A DNA stretch of 64,000 nucleotides from contig JAETSI010000008.1 of NCBI GenBank assembly GCA_021769725.1, positions 52,562-116,561 on the forward strand, in the 5' to 3' direction. The notes beneath the pieces were generated by a model. That model ran no database searches and was not told the origin of the DNA. It worked only from the letters and a program-made list of their open reading frames with translations. The DNA is from Oscillospiraceae bacterium. Its GTDB lineage: Bacteria; Bacillota; Clostridia; Oscillospirales; Ruminococcaceae. A program made the position numbers and the translations under genes. Below are positions 35,877 through 43,762 of this stretch, piece after piece; positions within the stretch are counted from its first letter, which is position 1, and each line of letters begins with the position of its first letter.

Positions 35877-35953
35877 ACACACTCTAATAAGTAATGGGTT
35901 TCCAAAGGGGATTGATTCTCCTTTGGCAGGGGGTGTGGGGGCAGAATCCACAC
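35877..35953. repeat. Repeat family C, copy C1
   Basis: 77-bp element: CACTCTAAT at the left, a hairpin of TCCAAAGG and CCTTTGG, GGGTGTGGG, then GCAGAATCCACAC at the right. Copy C2 (51652-51776) is the same in reverse complement with a longer middle. Noncoding. Confidence 0.65.
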
Positions 35954-35975
35954 GTTGCCATGCGAGAAATTATAT

Positions 35976-36004
35976 TTGACATTATAATAATTCTGTGATA
36001 TAAT
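35976..36004 (+). promoter_or_regulatory. Sigma-A promoter of uppP
   Basis: TTGACA (35976-35981), 17 bases, TATAAT (35999-36004): full consensus, 55 bases before the start. Confidence 0.9.
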
Positions 36005-36058
36005 CAATATAAATATAATAAAAATTCGCTAAAGGCGCTGTGAAAGGAAAACATACAT

Positions 36059-36925
36059 ATGACAGAGATCATAAAATCAATATTTCTTGGTATTGTTGAG
36101 GGAATTACCGAATGGCTGCCTGTAAGCAGTACAGGACATCTCATATTAGTAGACGAATTTCTAAAAATGGGCATGAGCAGTGATTTCAAGGAGATGTTCG
36201 ATGTTGTTATCCAACTGGGGGCTATTATGGCAGTTGTACTGCTCTACTGGAAAAAAATTTTTCCATTCGGCAAAAAAGACAATGCTGCTCCCATTAAACA
36301 CGATGGAATGGGCGCATACATAAAAACAGATATATTCACTATGTGGTTCAAGGTAATTGCAGCCTGTCTGCCGGCTGCCGTTGTGGGACTTCTTTTTGAT
36401 GACGTTTTTAACGATCTGTTCTATAATCCGCTGACGGTATCAATTGCGCTGATAGTGTTCGGTGTTGCTTTTATTATTGTTGAGAACTGGAATCGTGGCA
36501 GAAAGTCCAAAATAAACAGCATAGGTGATCTTACGTATAAAACAGCTCTGATAATAGGAGTATTTCAGCTTATTGCCGCCGTTTTCCCCGGAACATCACG
36601 GTCGGGAGCAACTATAGTTGGTGCATTGCTTATCGGCGTATCAAGAACAACTGCCGCAGAGTTTACATTTTATCTGGCAATTCCGGTAATGTTCGGTGCA
36701 AGTCTGCTGAAGCTTGTTAAATTTGGTTTTGAATTTTCGGGAACAGAAATTGCCGTACTTGCTGCCGGAATGATAACCGCTTTTCTGGTATCGGTAGTAG
36801 TTATAAAATTCCTTATGGATTATGTTAAAAAGCATGATTTTAAGGTCTTTGGCTGGTATAGGATAGTTCTTGGAATTCTTGTTCTGGCCTATTTCGGAAT
36901 TTTTGAATCATCCGGATTGATATGA
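36059..36925 (+). CDS. uppP: Undecaprenyl-diphosphatase
   Basis: 288-residue BacA/UppP membrane enzyme that recycles undecaprenyl pyrophosphate to the carrier for wall synthesis; it can also give bacitracin resistance. Motifs: GIVEGITEWLPVSSTGH (about 11-27) and FPGTSRSGATIVGAL (about 176-190); about eight membrane helices; the family's usual length. SD GAAAGGAAA. Transcribed alone from a consensus promoter. Confidence 0.95.
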   Translation: MTEIIKSIFLGIVEGITEWLPVSSTGHLILVDEFLKMGMSSDFKEMFDVVIQLGAIMAVVLLYWKKIFPFGKKDNAAPIKHDGMGAYIKTDIFTMWFKVIAACLPAAVVGLLFDDVFNDLFYNPLTVSIALIVFGVAFIIVENWNRGRKSKINSIGDLTYKTALIIGVFQLIAAVFPGTSRSGATIVGALLIGVSRTTAAEFTFYLAIPVMFGASLLKLVKFGFEFSGTEIAVLAAGMITAFLVSVVVIKFLMDYVKKHDFKVFGWYRIVLGILVLAYFGIFESSGLI

Positions 36926-37004
36926 TCTTTTTGCGGTTAAAGTAAACTTGTATATATAATTGAAGCGGAGGTGAATTCTGCCGTTTTGAAGCGGTGGAGA
37001 AGTT

Positions 37005-38246
37005 ATGCCGGATAAAAATATGGATAATGAACAAACAATATATATTTCCGGAGATGATGCCGGTACAGCGGATTCGGGAGTGAACCAGGAAAAGCTATTT
37101 CAGACACCACAGATGCCGCAGAATAACGTTTACAGAGCACAGCCTGGAATACCGCCGCAGATGCCGCAGAATAATGTTTACGGAGCACAGCCTGGCATAC
37201 CGCCGCAAATGCCGCAGAATAACGTTTACGGAGCACAGCCTGGCATACCGTCGCAAATGCCGCAGAATAATATGTACGGGATGCCGGCAGGTTACGGCGA
37301 TCCGAGAATGCGTCGGGCAGCAGCGCCGGGATATGGCAGAAAAAGAAAAAAAGGAAATACAGCAGTAATCGTGCTTATTGTGATAACAGTTCTGCTTATA
37401 TTTATTATTGGAGGAGTAGCAGCGTTTATCGTTCTTAATGATAATGACGACGGAGGATCAAGGCATAAAGGCGTTGAAGGGTCTTCAGAACATGAACGTG
37501 TTTCAGATACTGATGAAGATGATGAGGAAAATGACAGTTCAGTCTATGAAGAGACAACGCAGGTGACAACCGAAGAAAAGACAGAAACTGTTACAGAGCC
37601 GCAAACAACCACTCCAGTTCAGAAACTTATCACTACACCTGATGTGAGGAGTTGGGACTGTAATTTAGCTGCTGCAAATCTGAAAGATCTGGGATTTGTT
37701 GTTGAAATTGAAAATCAGTACAGCAGTGAGCCTGCCGGTGTTGTTATTTCACAGAATGTCGCTGCCGGAACAAGTGTTGCCGAAGGTACGAAGATTGTCA
37801 TTACAGTTTCTCAGGGAGAAAATCCGGCAGAGAAAGTGATCGTTCCCGATGTTCGTGGTATGTCTGCTGAAGAGGCAAAGAATGTGATGCAGAAAAGCGG
37901 TTTAATAGTGAATTCTGAGTACAAGGAAAGCGATACGGTGGCTGCCGAAAAGGTTATAGATCAGGACATAGCTTCCGGAACAAAGGTAGAGAAAGGTTCA
38001 TACATTTTCCTGACAGTCTCTAAAGGAAGCAGCCATCAGCAATCTCAGTATCAGCGTGGTAAAGTTACTACTAAAGAGACGGAACTTAATGTCAGAAAGG
38101 GTCCCGGCAAGCAATACGAGATTACCGGAACGGTTGGCAAGGACAGTATTGTGGAGATAGCCTCCCTGGAGGGTGATTGGTATAAGATAGTATTCGGGGA
38201 AGGATTCGGCTATGTGTCCAAGGATTATATTCAGCTTATGAGCTGA
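37005..38246 (+). CDS. PASTA and SH3 domain membrane protein with tandem repeats
   Basis: 413 residues. A cytoplasmic N-terminus with 16-residue repeats (QMPQNNVYGAQPGIPP, about 36-88), a basic stretch GRKRKKG, one membrane helix (about 123-145), an acidic/Thr-rich linker, two PASTA domains (about 213-275 and 280-345), and a C-terminal bacterial SH3 domain (ELNVRKGPGKQYEITG, about 357-413). PASTA domains usually bind peptidoglycan and belong to Ser/Thr kinases or PBPs; here no kinase domain is present. SD GGAGAAG. Probably a wall-sensing or scaffold protein. Confidence 0.85.
   Translation: MPDKNMDNEQTIYISGDDAGTADSGVNQEKLFQTPQMPQNNVYRAQPGIPPQMPQNNVYGAQPGIPPQMPQNNVYGAQPGIPSQMPQNNMYGMPAGYGDPRMRRAAAPGYGRKRKKGNTAVIVLIVITVLLIFIIGGVAAFIVLNDNDDGGSRHKGVEGSSEHERVSDTDEDDEENDSSVYEETTQVTTEEKTETVTEPQTTTPVQKLITTPDVRSWDCNLAAANLKDLGFVVEIENQYSSEPAGVVISQNVAAGTSVAEGTKIVITVSQGENPAEKVIVPDVRGMSAEEAKNVMQKSGLIVNSEYKESDTVAAEKVIDQDIASGTKVEKGSYIFLTVSKGSSHQQSQYQRGKVTTKETELNVRKGPGKQYEITGTVGKDSIVEIASLEGDWYKIVFGEGFGYVSKDYIQLMS
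37110..37280 (+). repeat. 48-bp tandem repeats in the PASTA gene
   Basis: Three full 48-bp units (starting 37110, 37158, 37206) and a partial fourth (37254), coding 16 residues each. Likely variable in number between strains. Confidence 0.9.
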
Positions 38247-38257
38247 TGACAGCAGAG

Positions 38258-38280
38258 AGGGGAGGGTGAACGCTCTCCCC
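38258..38280. terminator. GC-rich hairpin after the PASTA gene
   Basis: GGGGAG/CTCCCC stem with a 10-base loop, then AAATAAAAAA; a weak terminator candidate for the plus strand. Confidence 0.4.
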
Positions 38281-38282
38281 GA

Positions 38283-38317
38283 AATAAAAAATACGTCCTG
38301 GTAAAACCAGAACGTAT
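38283..38317 (-). terminator. Terminator of tRNA-Leu
   Basis: Minus-strand stem ATACGT.CTGG / CCAG.ACGTAT followed by TTTTTTATTT, 7 bases past the tRNA 3' end. Confidence 0.85.
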
Positions 38318-38323
38318 TCATAT

Positions 38324-38410
38324 TGGTGCCGGTGACCGGGGTCGAACCGGTACGGTATTGCTACCATCGGATTTTGAGTCCGACACGTCTGCCAATTCCA
38401 TCACACCGGC
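38324..38410 (-). tRNA. tRNA-Leu (anticodon CAA)
   Basis: 87 bases including encoded CCA. Acceptor stem GCCGGTG/CACCGGC, anticodon stem TCGGA/TCCGA with loop CTCAAAA (anticodon CAA, reads UUG), a long variable arm typical of Leu, T stem ACCGG/CCGGT with TTCGACC loop. Own promoter and terminator. Confidence 0.96.
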
Positions 38411-38424
38411 GCATCAACATTTTT

Positions 38425-38454
38425 ATTATACCATATATGATACGGAAATGTCAA
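38425..38454 (-). promoter_or_regulatory. Promoter of tRNA-Leu
   Basis: Minus strand TTGACA (38454-38449), 18 bases, TATAAT (38430-38425), 15 bases before the tRNA. Confidence 0.85.
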
Positions 38455-38518
38455 TACTTTTTTAGGTAATTTCAAAAAATGTTTTGAGATTGCCTTTATA
38501 AGGAAGGAGAAATGTTAA

Positions 38519-38977
38519 TTGGCTAAGTCAAAAAGTGATAAAGAACTTGAAAAAATTTATCAGGAACTTCGTGAAATGAACGGTAACAAAGGCAAGCGCA
38601 GCGAGAGCAATGATCTTCTCAACTTTTTTGTGGGGCTTTTGATGCTGGCAGGAGGTCTTTTTATGATCTTTAATAATCTGTCTGTAACGAGCAGTTGGGG
38701 TATGAGGGGGTATATTTTCCACATCGGCTCATTCGGAATGCCTAATGGAATGGTCATGTTTCCCATTATAGTGGGCGTAGGTATGCTTTTCCTCATGAAG
38801 CGCAAGATATTTGGCTGGATTGTGATTGCTGTCGGTATTGTTATTGTATTGCTGAGCGTTCTTCTGTCAACTCAGATACATTGGCGCAGTACGTCTGCAT
38901 ATGTTTTTATAATAATGTTCGGATTGACAGCAGCCGGTGCAGGTTTGGTGCTAAGGGAACTGTTTAGGAAAAATTGA
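38519..38977 (+). CDS. Small integral membrane protein (TTG start)
   Basis: 152 residues, unrecognised. A charged N-terminus with a coiled-coil feel (KSDKELEKIYQELREMNG) is followed by about four hydrophobic segments (34-55, 72-92, 95-115, 122-145). The start is TTG at 38519, 8 bases after GGAAGGAGA; the ATG at 38512 is out of frame and leads to a stop in four codons. Followed by a perfect terminator with a GAAA tetraloop. Confidence 0.75.
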   Translation: MAKSKSDKELEKIYQELREMNGNKGKRSESNDLLNFFVGLLMLAGGLFMIFNNLSVTSSWGMRGYIFHIGSFGMPNGMVMFPIIVGVGMLFLMKRKIFGWIVIAVGIVIVLLSVLLSTQIHWRSTSAYVFIIMFGLTAAGAGLVLRELFRKN

Positions 38978-38988
38978 GATCATTATGA

Positions 38989-39016
38989 AAAAACTCCCGG
39001 AAACGGGAGTTTTTTA
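38989..39016. terminator. Bidirectional terminator
   Basis: Perfect AAAAAACTCCCG / CGGGAGTTTTTT with a GAAA loop, between the membrane protein (+) and metY (-). Confidence 0.92.
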
Positions 39017-39024
39017 TGCTATAA

Positions 39025-40293
39025 TCAATCCAGTGCGGCAAAAGCATTTTTAAGATCGTCAAGGATATCATTGATGTTTTCAAGACCTACAGAAAGACGG
39101 ATCATTCCGCCGTTTATGCCGGCTGCCACGAGCTGTTCATCAGTGAGCTGACGGTGAGTAGCACTTGCAGGGTGAAGAACGCAGGTGCGGATATCAGCAA
39201 CATGAACTTCGTTGGAAGCAAGTTTAAGAGAATCCATGAACTTGACGGCAGCACTTCTTCCGCCTTTAATAACAAAGGAAATTACGCCGCTGCATCCCAG
39301 TGGAAGATATTTTTCAGCCAGAGCATGATACTTATTGCTCTTAAGACCGGGATAATTTACAGATTCCACCTTGTCATTTGCTTCGAGGTATTCAGAAACG
39401 ATCTTAGCATTTTCACAGTATTGCTTCATGCGGATAGAAAGCGTTTCAAGACCGAGATTCAGATAAAAAGCAGACTGAGCCGAAGGATAGCAGCCAAAAT
39501 CCCTCATAAGCTGCATTCTTGCCTTTATAATATATGCAGCCTTGCCGTATGTTTGAGTGTAGACTATACCATGATAGCTTTCGTCAGGCTCTGTGAATTC
39601 CGGAAACTTGCCGTTTGCCCAGTTAAACGTTCCTGCGTCAACGATAACGCCGCCTACCTGAACGGCATGACCGTCCATATATTTGGAGGTAGAATGGATA
39701 ACGATATCTGCACCGTGCTCGATAGGACGGCAGAGGATAGGAGTAGGGAACGTATTATCAACGATGAGGGGAACATTATTCTCGTGAGCTATTTTTGCAA
39801 ATTTTTCGATATCAAATACAGTCAGAGCAGGATTGGCGATAGTCTCGCCGAAAACAGCCTTTGTATTTGGCTTGAAAGCAGCTCTTATCTCTTCTTCGGA
39901 GGCATCCGGATCAACGAAAATGCATTCAATTCCAAGTTTTTTGAGCGTAACAGCAAAGAGATTTACAGTTCCGCCGTAAATGGTCGTTGTGGAAATAAAA
40001 CTATCTCCTGCCTGGAGAATGTTCAGCAGAGAGCAGAGAGAAGCCGCCTGTCCGCTGGATGTACACATAGCGCCAATACCGCCCTCGAGAGCTGCTATCT
40101 TTTCCTCAACAGCCATTACCGTCGGATTTTCAAAGCGTGAATAGATGAGACTTTTGGTCGGATCATCAAAAACGGCAGCGACATCGTCGGTAGAATCGTA
40201 TACGTACGTGGTGCTCTGTACGATAGGTACTACTCTTGGTTCAGTATTTTTGGGCGTATAGCCTGCGTGGAGGCATTTTGTTTCGATATTCAT
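39025..40293 (-). CDS. metY: O-acetylhomoserine aminocarboxypropyltransferase
   Basis: 422-residue Cys/Met-metabolism PLP enzyme. Features: KCLHAGYTPKNTEPRVVPI at the start, SRFENPTV, ALEGGIGAMCTSSGQAA, PLP-lysine region HSTSKYMDGH (about 198-207) and the C-terminal ATHRQLTDEQL. Length and sequence indicate MetY/OAH sulfhydrylase, which makes homocysteine from sulfide directly. The ATG at 40293 has AAAGGAG in front; a frame opening 13 codons earlier is not supported. No SAM riboswitch is seen upstream; the HD gene lies 62 bases away on the same strand. Confidence 0.92.
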   Translation of the reverse strand: MNIETKCLHAGYTPKNTEPRVVPIVQSTTYVYDSTDDVAAVFDDPTKSLIYSRFENPTVMAVEEKIAALEGGIGAMCTSSGQAASLCSLLNILQAGDSFISTTTIYGGTVNLFAVTLKKLGIECIFVDPDASEEEIRAAFKPNTKAVFGETIANPALTVFDIEKFAKIAHENNVPLIVDNTFPTPILCRPIEHGADIVIHSTSKYMDGHAVQVGGVIVDAGTFNWANGKFPEFTEPDESYHGIVYTQTYGKAAYIIKARMQLMRDFGCYPSAQSAFYLNLGLETLSIRMKQYCENAKIVSEYLEANDKVESVNYPGLKSNKYHALAEKYLPLGCSGVISFVIKGGRSAAVKFMDSLKLASNEVHVADIRTCVLHPASATHRQLTDEQLVAAGINGGMIRLSVGLENINDILDDLKNAFAALD

Positions 40294-40354
40294 GGTGTTT
40301 TTTCTCCTTTGCTGCGTTAAGACGAACTGCATAAACTGCGGTTAGCGTCTTTTA

Positions 40355-40849
40355 TTATGACAGTACAGTTTTTATTCTGGGGATACAGAATTCAAGAACT
40401 GCACAGTATTTATCGGTAAGTGTGATGATATAGCTTTCCTTGTACTTCGGAAAGGATCGTGTCATAGGCCACATATGCTTTTCGATCATATCACGTTCCA
40501 GATCGGATATATCAGTAAGGTCTGCGGCATTTTCTGCGGCAAGACGTGAGTGCATGGAACTGTGTGAAAGCTGTCCTTTGACCTTGCTTTTGTTATAATT
40601 TTTGCGGTCGTAGTAAAAAAGATCATGAAGCAGACCGGCTCTTGCGGCGGCACGGGCATCAAGATGCAGCTTTTTGCAGATAAGATACGTATAATATGAA
40701 ACGTTCAGGCAATGCTGAAAGCGTGTGGTCGAGATATGGTGTGTTATTTCCTTGAGTTTGTCAAGTTCACTGCTGTTGATTATATCGCTGACATTACTGT
40801 AGTAGCTGTCAGAGGAAAGCTCCTTTTTTGAGCCTATGGCTTTAAGCAT
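40355..40849 (-). CDS. HD-domain hydrolase
   Basis: 164 residues. An HD domain with HCLNVSYYTYLICKK and AGLLHDLFYYD (His-Asp pair about 77-78), plus SMHSRLAAENA; the small size fits single-domain HD phosphohydrolases of unknown substrate. The ATG at 40849 follows AAGGCAGG; the frame stays open 125 codons further, but that DNA holds the terminator and the 57-aa gene in another frame. Lies just before metY. Confidence 0.82.
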   Translation of the reverse strand: MLKAIGSKKELSSDSYYSNVSDIINSSELDKLKEITHHISTTRFQHCLNVSYYTYLICKKLHLDARAAARAGLLHDLFYYDRKNYNKSKVKGQLSHSSMHSRLAAENAADLTDISDLERDMIEKHMWPMTRSFPKYKESYIITLTDKYCAVLEFCIPRIKTVLS

Positions 40850-40957
40850 ATAAAAACCTGCCTTATCAAAGTTATAGTACATTATTATTATACAACGCTT
40901 TGCAAAAAAAATCAATAGGAAAATCATTTTTACAATTTTTTTAACATTTGTTGGAAT

Positions 40958-40987
40958 AAAAAAGCATCCCCGAAAGGATGCTTTTTT
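40958..40987 (-). terminator. Terminator of the small XRE-linked operon
   Basis: Perfect 12-bp stem AAAAAAGCATCC/GGATGCTTTTTT, 16 bases past the 57-aa gene's stop. Confidence 0.9.
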
Positions 40988-41003
40988 GCGCAGCATATCA
41001 GAT

Positions 41004-41177
41004 TTATGCTTTTTCCCATCTCGGAGCATGAGTCTTTGCTCCGCTTGGATTACTTGGACATTGTCCCAGAACAACAGGTGTAGCGTTCGGCGCTCCGCCG
41101 GTTGGAGTACCAATACAAAAAATTCCTGTTTTTCCACACCATTGGCATCTTGCCTTGTAATTTTCGGGTTTCTGCAT
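41004..41177 (-). CDS. Small Cys-containing protein (57 aa)
   Basis: 57 residues, too short for usual gene callers but with a strong SD (AAAGGAGG) and its own terminator. Contains CQWCGKTGIFC and a later Cys (LGQC), a possible small metal site, then PSNPSGAKTHAPRWEKA. No family recognised. It follows the 109-aa gene by 15 bases and is probably its operon partner under the 28-bp palindromic operator. Confidence 0.72.
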   Translation of the reverse strand: MQKPENYKARCQWCGKTGIFCIGTPTGGAPNATPVVLGQCPSNPSGAKTHAPRWEKA

Positions 41178-41192
41178 TTTAAATTCCTCCTT

Positions 41193-41522
41193 TTAATCAT
41201 TATATTTATGTTGTAAACGTTCACGCTCTCTCTGGTACTGATCGCTGTCTTTTGTGCAACCGGTTTCCTGCATGAACTTCAACATATCCGCATCCAGTTT
41301 CCAGGAAGTTGTTTGAGAAACAGTATTTTTTCTATTTTCTTTAAATTTACAATATTCCTCTTCGTCAATTTCTCCATTTTGAAATTTCTTATCCATCTTT
41401 TTATCTGCCTGATCCATTATTCCAGCAATTATTCCTTTTGTTTTGGTGCGACTGTCTTCATCCTTAACTGCATTATACCCTAATGCACCCAAAGCTGCCA
41501 TGTCTAAAATTCCTAACAACAT
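41193..41522 (-). CDS. Protein of unknown function (109 aa), XRE-linked
   Basis: 109 residues. A hydrophobic, Gly-rich N-terminus (MLLGILDMAALGALGYNAV) followed by a charged helical body with a short SHOCT-like segment (FQNGEIDEEEYCKFKENRK, about 47-65). SD AGGAGG. It is transcribed from a promoter whose start site is covered by a perfect 28-bp palindrome, opposite an XRE regulator, so it is probably the regulated gene of the module. Function unknown. Confidence 0.75.
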   Translation of the reverse strand: MLLGILDMAALGALGYNAVKDEDSRTKTKGIIAGIMDQADKKMDKKFQNGEIDEEEYCKFKENRKNTVSQTTSWKLDADMLKFMQETGCTKDSDQYQRERERLQHKYND

Positions 41523-41543
41523 AATTTAACCTCCTGCGTTTTT

Positions 41544-41571
41544 AACATTGCACCTATATAGGTGCAATGTT
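41544..41571. promoter_or_regulatory. Perfect 28-bp palindromic operator
   Basis: The 14-base half AACATTGCACCTAT is followed by its exact reverse complement. It begins right after the -10 of the minus-strand promoter. The half-site TTGCACCTATA occurs a third time at 41607-41617, over the likely -10 (TATAAG) of the XRE gene. Very likely the binding site of that regulator. Confidence 0.85.
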
Positions 41572-41600
41572 ATTATAAAATAAATTTATAATAAAGTCAA
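41572..41600 (-). promoter_or_regulatory. Promoter of the 109-aa/57-aa operon
   Basis: Minus strand TTGACT (41600-41595), 17 bases, TATAAT (41577-41572). Confidence 0.85.
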
Positions 41601-41606
41601 TAGATT

Positions 41607-41617
41607 TTGCACCTATA
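41607..41617 (+). promoter_or_regulatory. Third operator half-site before the XRE gene
   Basis: TTGCACCTATA, identical to half of the palindrome, overlapping a TATAAG that may be the regulator's -10; suggests autoregulation. Confidence 0.55.
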
Positions 41618-41652
41618 AGAGAGCAGAAAATTTAAAGGAGGATTTGTGCAAG

Positions 41653-41880
41653 ATGAACAAAGAGATTGAGTCGAAAGTTGGTAATAACGTGAGAGTTTTA
41701 AGAGAAAAGAGGGGAACAACGCAGGAACAGCTTGCTGCTAAACTTCAGGTAAATGGATGTGATATTACAAGAAGCGCCGTCGCTAAAATAGAAGTCGGAC
41801 AGCGGCATTTATATCCTGATGAGATAATTCTTATAAAAAAAATTCTTAATGTAAGTTATAATGATATCTTTAAGATATAA
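41653..41880 (+). CDS. XRE-family helix-turn-helix regulator
   Basis: 75 residues, a single HTH_3 domain: NNVRVLREKRGTTQEQLAAK and then ITRSAVAKIEVGQRHLYPDE. The ATG at 41653 lies 10 bases after GGAGG; a TTG three codons earlier is too close to the SD. No other domain. It is divergent from the 109-aa gene and flanked by its own presumed operator. Confidence 0.9.
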   Translation: MNKEIESKVGNNVRVLREKRGTTQEQLAAKLQVNGCDITRSAVAKIEVGQRHLYPDEIILIKKILNVSYNDIFKI

Positions 41881-41886
41881 AATGCA

Positions 41887-41933
41887 GAAAAATCCCGCTA
41901 AAACCATTGACAAATCAATGGTTTTAGCGGGAT
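41887..41933. terminator. Long perfect terminator hairpin
   Basis: 19-bp perfect stem (41892-41910 with 41915-41933), CAAA loop; T-rich tail (TTTTTC) on the minus strand, so it mainly ends fba transcription and also borders the XRE gene. Confidence 0.9.
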
Positions 41934-41969
41934 GCATTATTATAACAACTTTAACGGTCGTTTTTGAAA

Positions 41970-42833
41970 TCAAGCCTTGTTTACGCTTCCGAAGAGTTCC
42001 ATCTTCTCCTTGACTTTAGCCTTGATAGCTTCGAATCCGGGAGCGAGAAGCTTTCTGGGGTCGAAGCCCTTGCCCTGCTGATCCTTGCCAGCCTCAATGT
42101 AAGCTCTTGTAGCTTCCTGGAATGAAAGCTGACATTCTGTATTAACGTTGATCTTGGCAACGCCGAGAGAGATAGCCTTAGCGATCATATCGTCAGGGAT
42201 GCCTGTACCACCGTGAAGAACGAGAGGCATATCGCCTACCTTTTCGTTTACGGCAGCAAGAGTTTCAAAGCTGAGACCTGCCCAGTTTTCAGGATACTTG
42301 CCATGAATATTTCCGATACCTGCTGCAAGGAAGTCAACGCCGAGATCAGCAATCATCTTGCACTCGTTGGGGTCAGCACATTCGCCTGCACCTACAACGC
42401 CGTCTTCTTCGCCGCCGATAGAACCTACTTCTGCCTCAATAGAAAGACCGAGACCGTGAGCAACGTTTACAAGCTCAGTTGTTTTGGCAACGTTTTCGTC
42501 AATCGGGAAATGGGATCCATCGAACATAATAGAGGTAAAGCCTGCCTTGATGCATTTATAGCAGCCCTCATATGAACCGTGATCGAGGTGAAGAGCAACC
42601 GGAACAGTGATTCCGAGAGACTCGTCCATAGCCTTGACCATAGCGGCAACTGTGCCGAAGCCTGTCATATACTTTCCTGCGCCCTCAGATACGCCGAGGA
42701 TAACGGGGGAGTTAAGCTCCTGAGCTGTAAGAAGAATAGCCTTTGTCCACTCAAGATTGTTGATGTTGAACTGACCTACTGCGTACTTACCGGCTCTTGC
42801 TTTCTGAAGCATTTCTGTAGCTGAAACTAACAT
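41970..42833 (-). CDS. fba: Class II fructose-bisphosphate aldolase
   Basis: 287-residue zinc aldolase of glycolysis. Metal-binding HLDHGSYEG (about 80-88), FDGSHFPIDEN, EAEVGSIGG, GNIHGKYP and LHGGTGIPDD (about 210-220), INVNTECQ. Length fits the class II FBA/tagatose type; glycolytic FBA is the simplest reading. The ATG at 42833 has AGGAGG; the longer frame to 42920 is excluded because its first codon is part of the -35 box. Confidence 0.93.
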   Translation of the reverse strand: MLVSATEMLQKARAGKYAVGQFNINNLEWTKAILLTAQELNSPVILGVSEGAGKYMTGFGTVAAMVKAMDESLGITVPVALHLDHGSYEGCYKCIKAGFTSIMFDGSHFPIDENVAKTTELVNVAHGLGLSIEAEVGSIGGEEDGVVGAGECADPNECKMIADLGVDFLAAGIGNIHGKYPENWAGLSFETLAAVNEKVGDMPLVLHGGTGIPDDMIAKAISLGVAKINVNTECQLSFQEATRAYIEAGKDQQGKGFDPRKLLAPGFEAIKAKVKEKMELFGSVNKA

Positions 42834-42891
42834 AATAAAGATTCCTCCTGATATTTTACTGTCGTGGGCAATTTTCAGCCCTGTAATTACT

Positions 42892-42920
42892 ATTATACTA
42901 TATCCGGAAATAAAATGCAA
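42892..42920 (-). promoter_or_regulatory. Sigma-A promoter of fba
   Basis: Minus strand TTGCAT (42920-42915), 17 bases, TATAAT (42897-42892), 59 bases before the start. Confidence 0.8.
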
Positions 42921-43004
42921 TACCCTGTAGGAAATTTTTATTTTATCTGTTGCCTATAATCTTGGAAGAACCAATGACAAAACGTTTTACGGTAAAATAT
43001 AAAG

Positions 43005-43042
43005 AAACCTGTCCGCATGAAAATTATACGGACAGGTTTTTA
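43005..43042. terminator. Terminator hairpin after the 199-aa gene
   Basis: 11-bp stem AAACCTGTCCG/CGGACAGGTTT, 13-base loop, T-rich on both sides; 22 bases past the stop of the minus-strand gene. Confidence 0.75.
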
Positions 43043-43063
43043 TAATATTGTTTTATGTCAGGT

Positions 43064-43663
43064 TCAGTCATGGCTCCGGCTGAGATTTTTCAGATCTGAT
43101 GCGCTGACTTCGGCAATTTTCCATCCTTCGCCTTTGATTTTTATGGCGCATATGGTCAGTGATTCGGTGGTTTTGCTTTTCTTCTTTTCTTTTTTGTTTA
43201 GGGTTATATCAAATTCCCAGCCTTTTTTTATAGTAAGCTTTTGGGGGTTAGTATCATATTTTTTGGCTATTTCCGTAAAATAGAGCTGTGCCCCGTCCAA
43301 AGCATCATCGGACAGTTTGCCTTTTTTGTTGATTTCCTTGATTTTTAATTTGTAGTCATCCCGTGCATCGGCATTATCGTTGTTATAGCGTTCTATCATA
43401 TCATCCCATTTTTCATCCGCCTTAAGCTGATCAGCAATATAGTCAGGGAGTATCATGGAAAAATATTTTTTTCCGCCGTTTTTTCCGATACCTGCCTTGA
43501 CGTATTTTTTTACGGCTTTTTTCGGACCGAGAAGATAAAATACAGCAAGAAGTATCAGAACGATTATAACAACTGCTGCAACAGTCCCTGCTATAAGGGA
43601 AAGTCTGCTTTTTCGTGGTTCAGATTCAGTATTAGCGTCAGCTGATGATTTTTTCTTTCTCAT
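43064..43663 (-). CDS. Membrane-anchored protein with NTF2-like extracytoplasmic domain (uncertain)
   Basis: 199 residues. Lys/Arg-rich N-terminus (MRKKKSS), one membrane helix (about 24-46), and an extracytoplasmic domain with AVKKYVKAGIGKNGGKKYF near its start, ending in TICAIKIKGEGWKIAEVSAS. The last strand pattern and the length suggest an NTF2/DUF4878-like lipoprotein-type fold, but I do not recognise a named family. The ATG at 43663 follows GGAGG. Monocistronic. Confidence 0.68.
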   Translation of the reverse strand: MRKKKSSADANTESEPRKSRLSLIAGTVAAVVIIVLILLAVFYLLGPKKAVKKYVKAGIGKNGGKKYFSMILPDYIADQLKADEKWDDMIERYNNDNADARDDYKLKIKEINKKGKLSDDALDGAQLYFTEIAKKYDTNPQKLTIKKGWEFDITLNKKEKKKSKTTESLTICAIKIKGEGWKIAEVSASDLKNLSRSHD

Positions 43664-43762
43664 GAAAACACCTCCGGACAACTGATTTTTTAATTCTTAA
43701 TATAATCATATCATAAAATATTTATACTGTCAATAAAAATCAGAATAAATTCTGATAGTTAA

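Noticed and set aside
37110..37280. CRISPR-like regular repeat
   Set aside because: Units are contiguous, 48 bp long, in frame and coding for a Pro/Gln-rich peptide; no spacers.
37005..38246. PASTA-domain Ser/Thr kinase
   Set aside because: The cytoplasmic part is a 16-residue repeat region; no kinase motifs.
40850..41224. Long N-terminal extension of the HD protein
   Set aside because: It covers the terminator and the 57-aa gene with no domain; the SD at 40849 is good.
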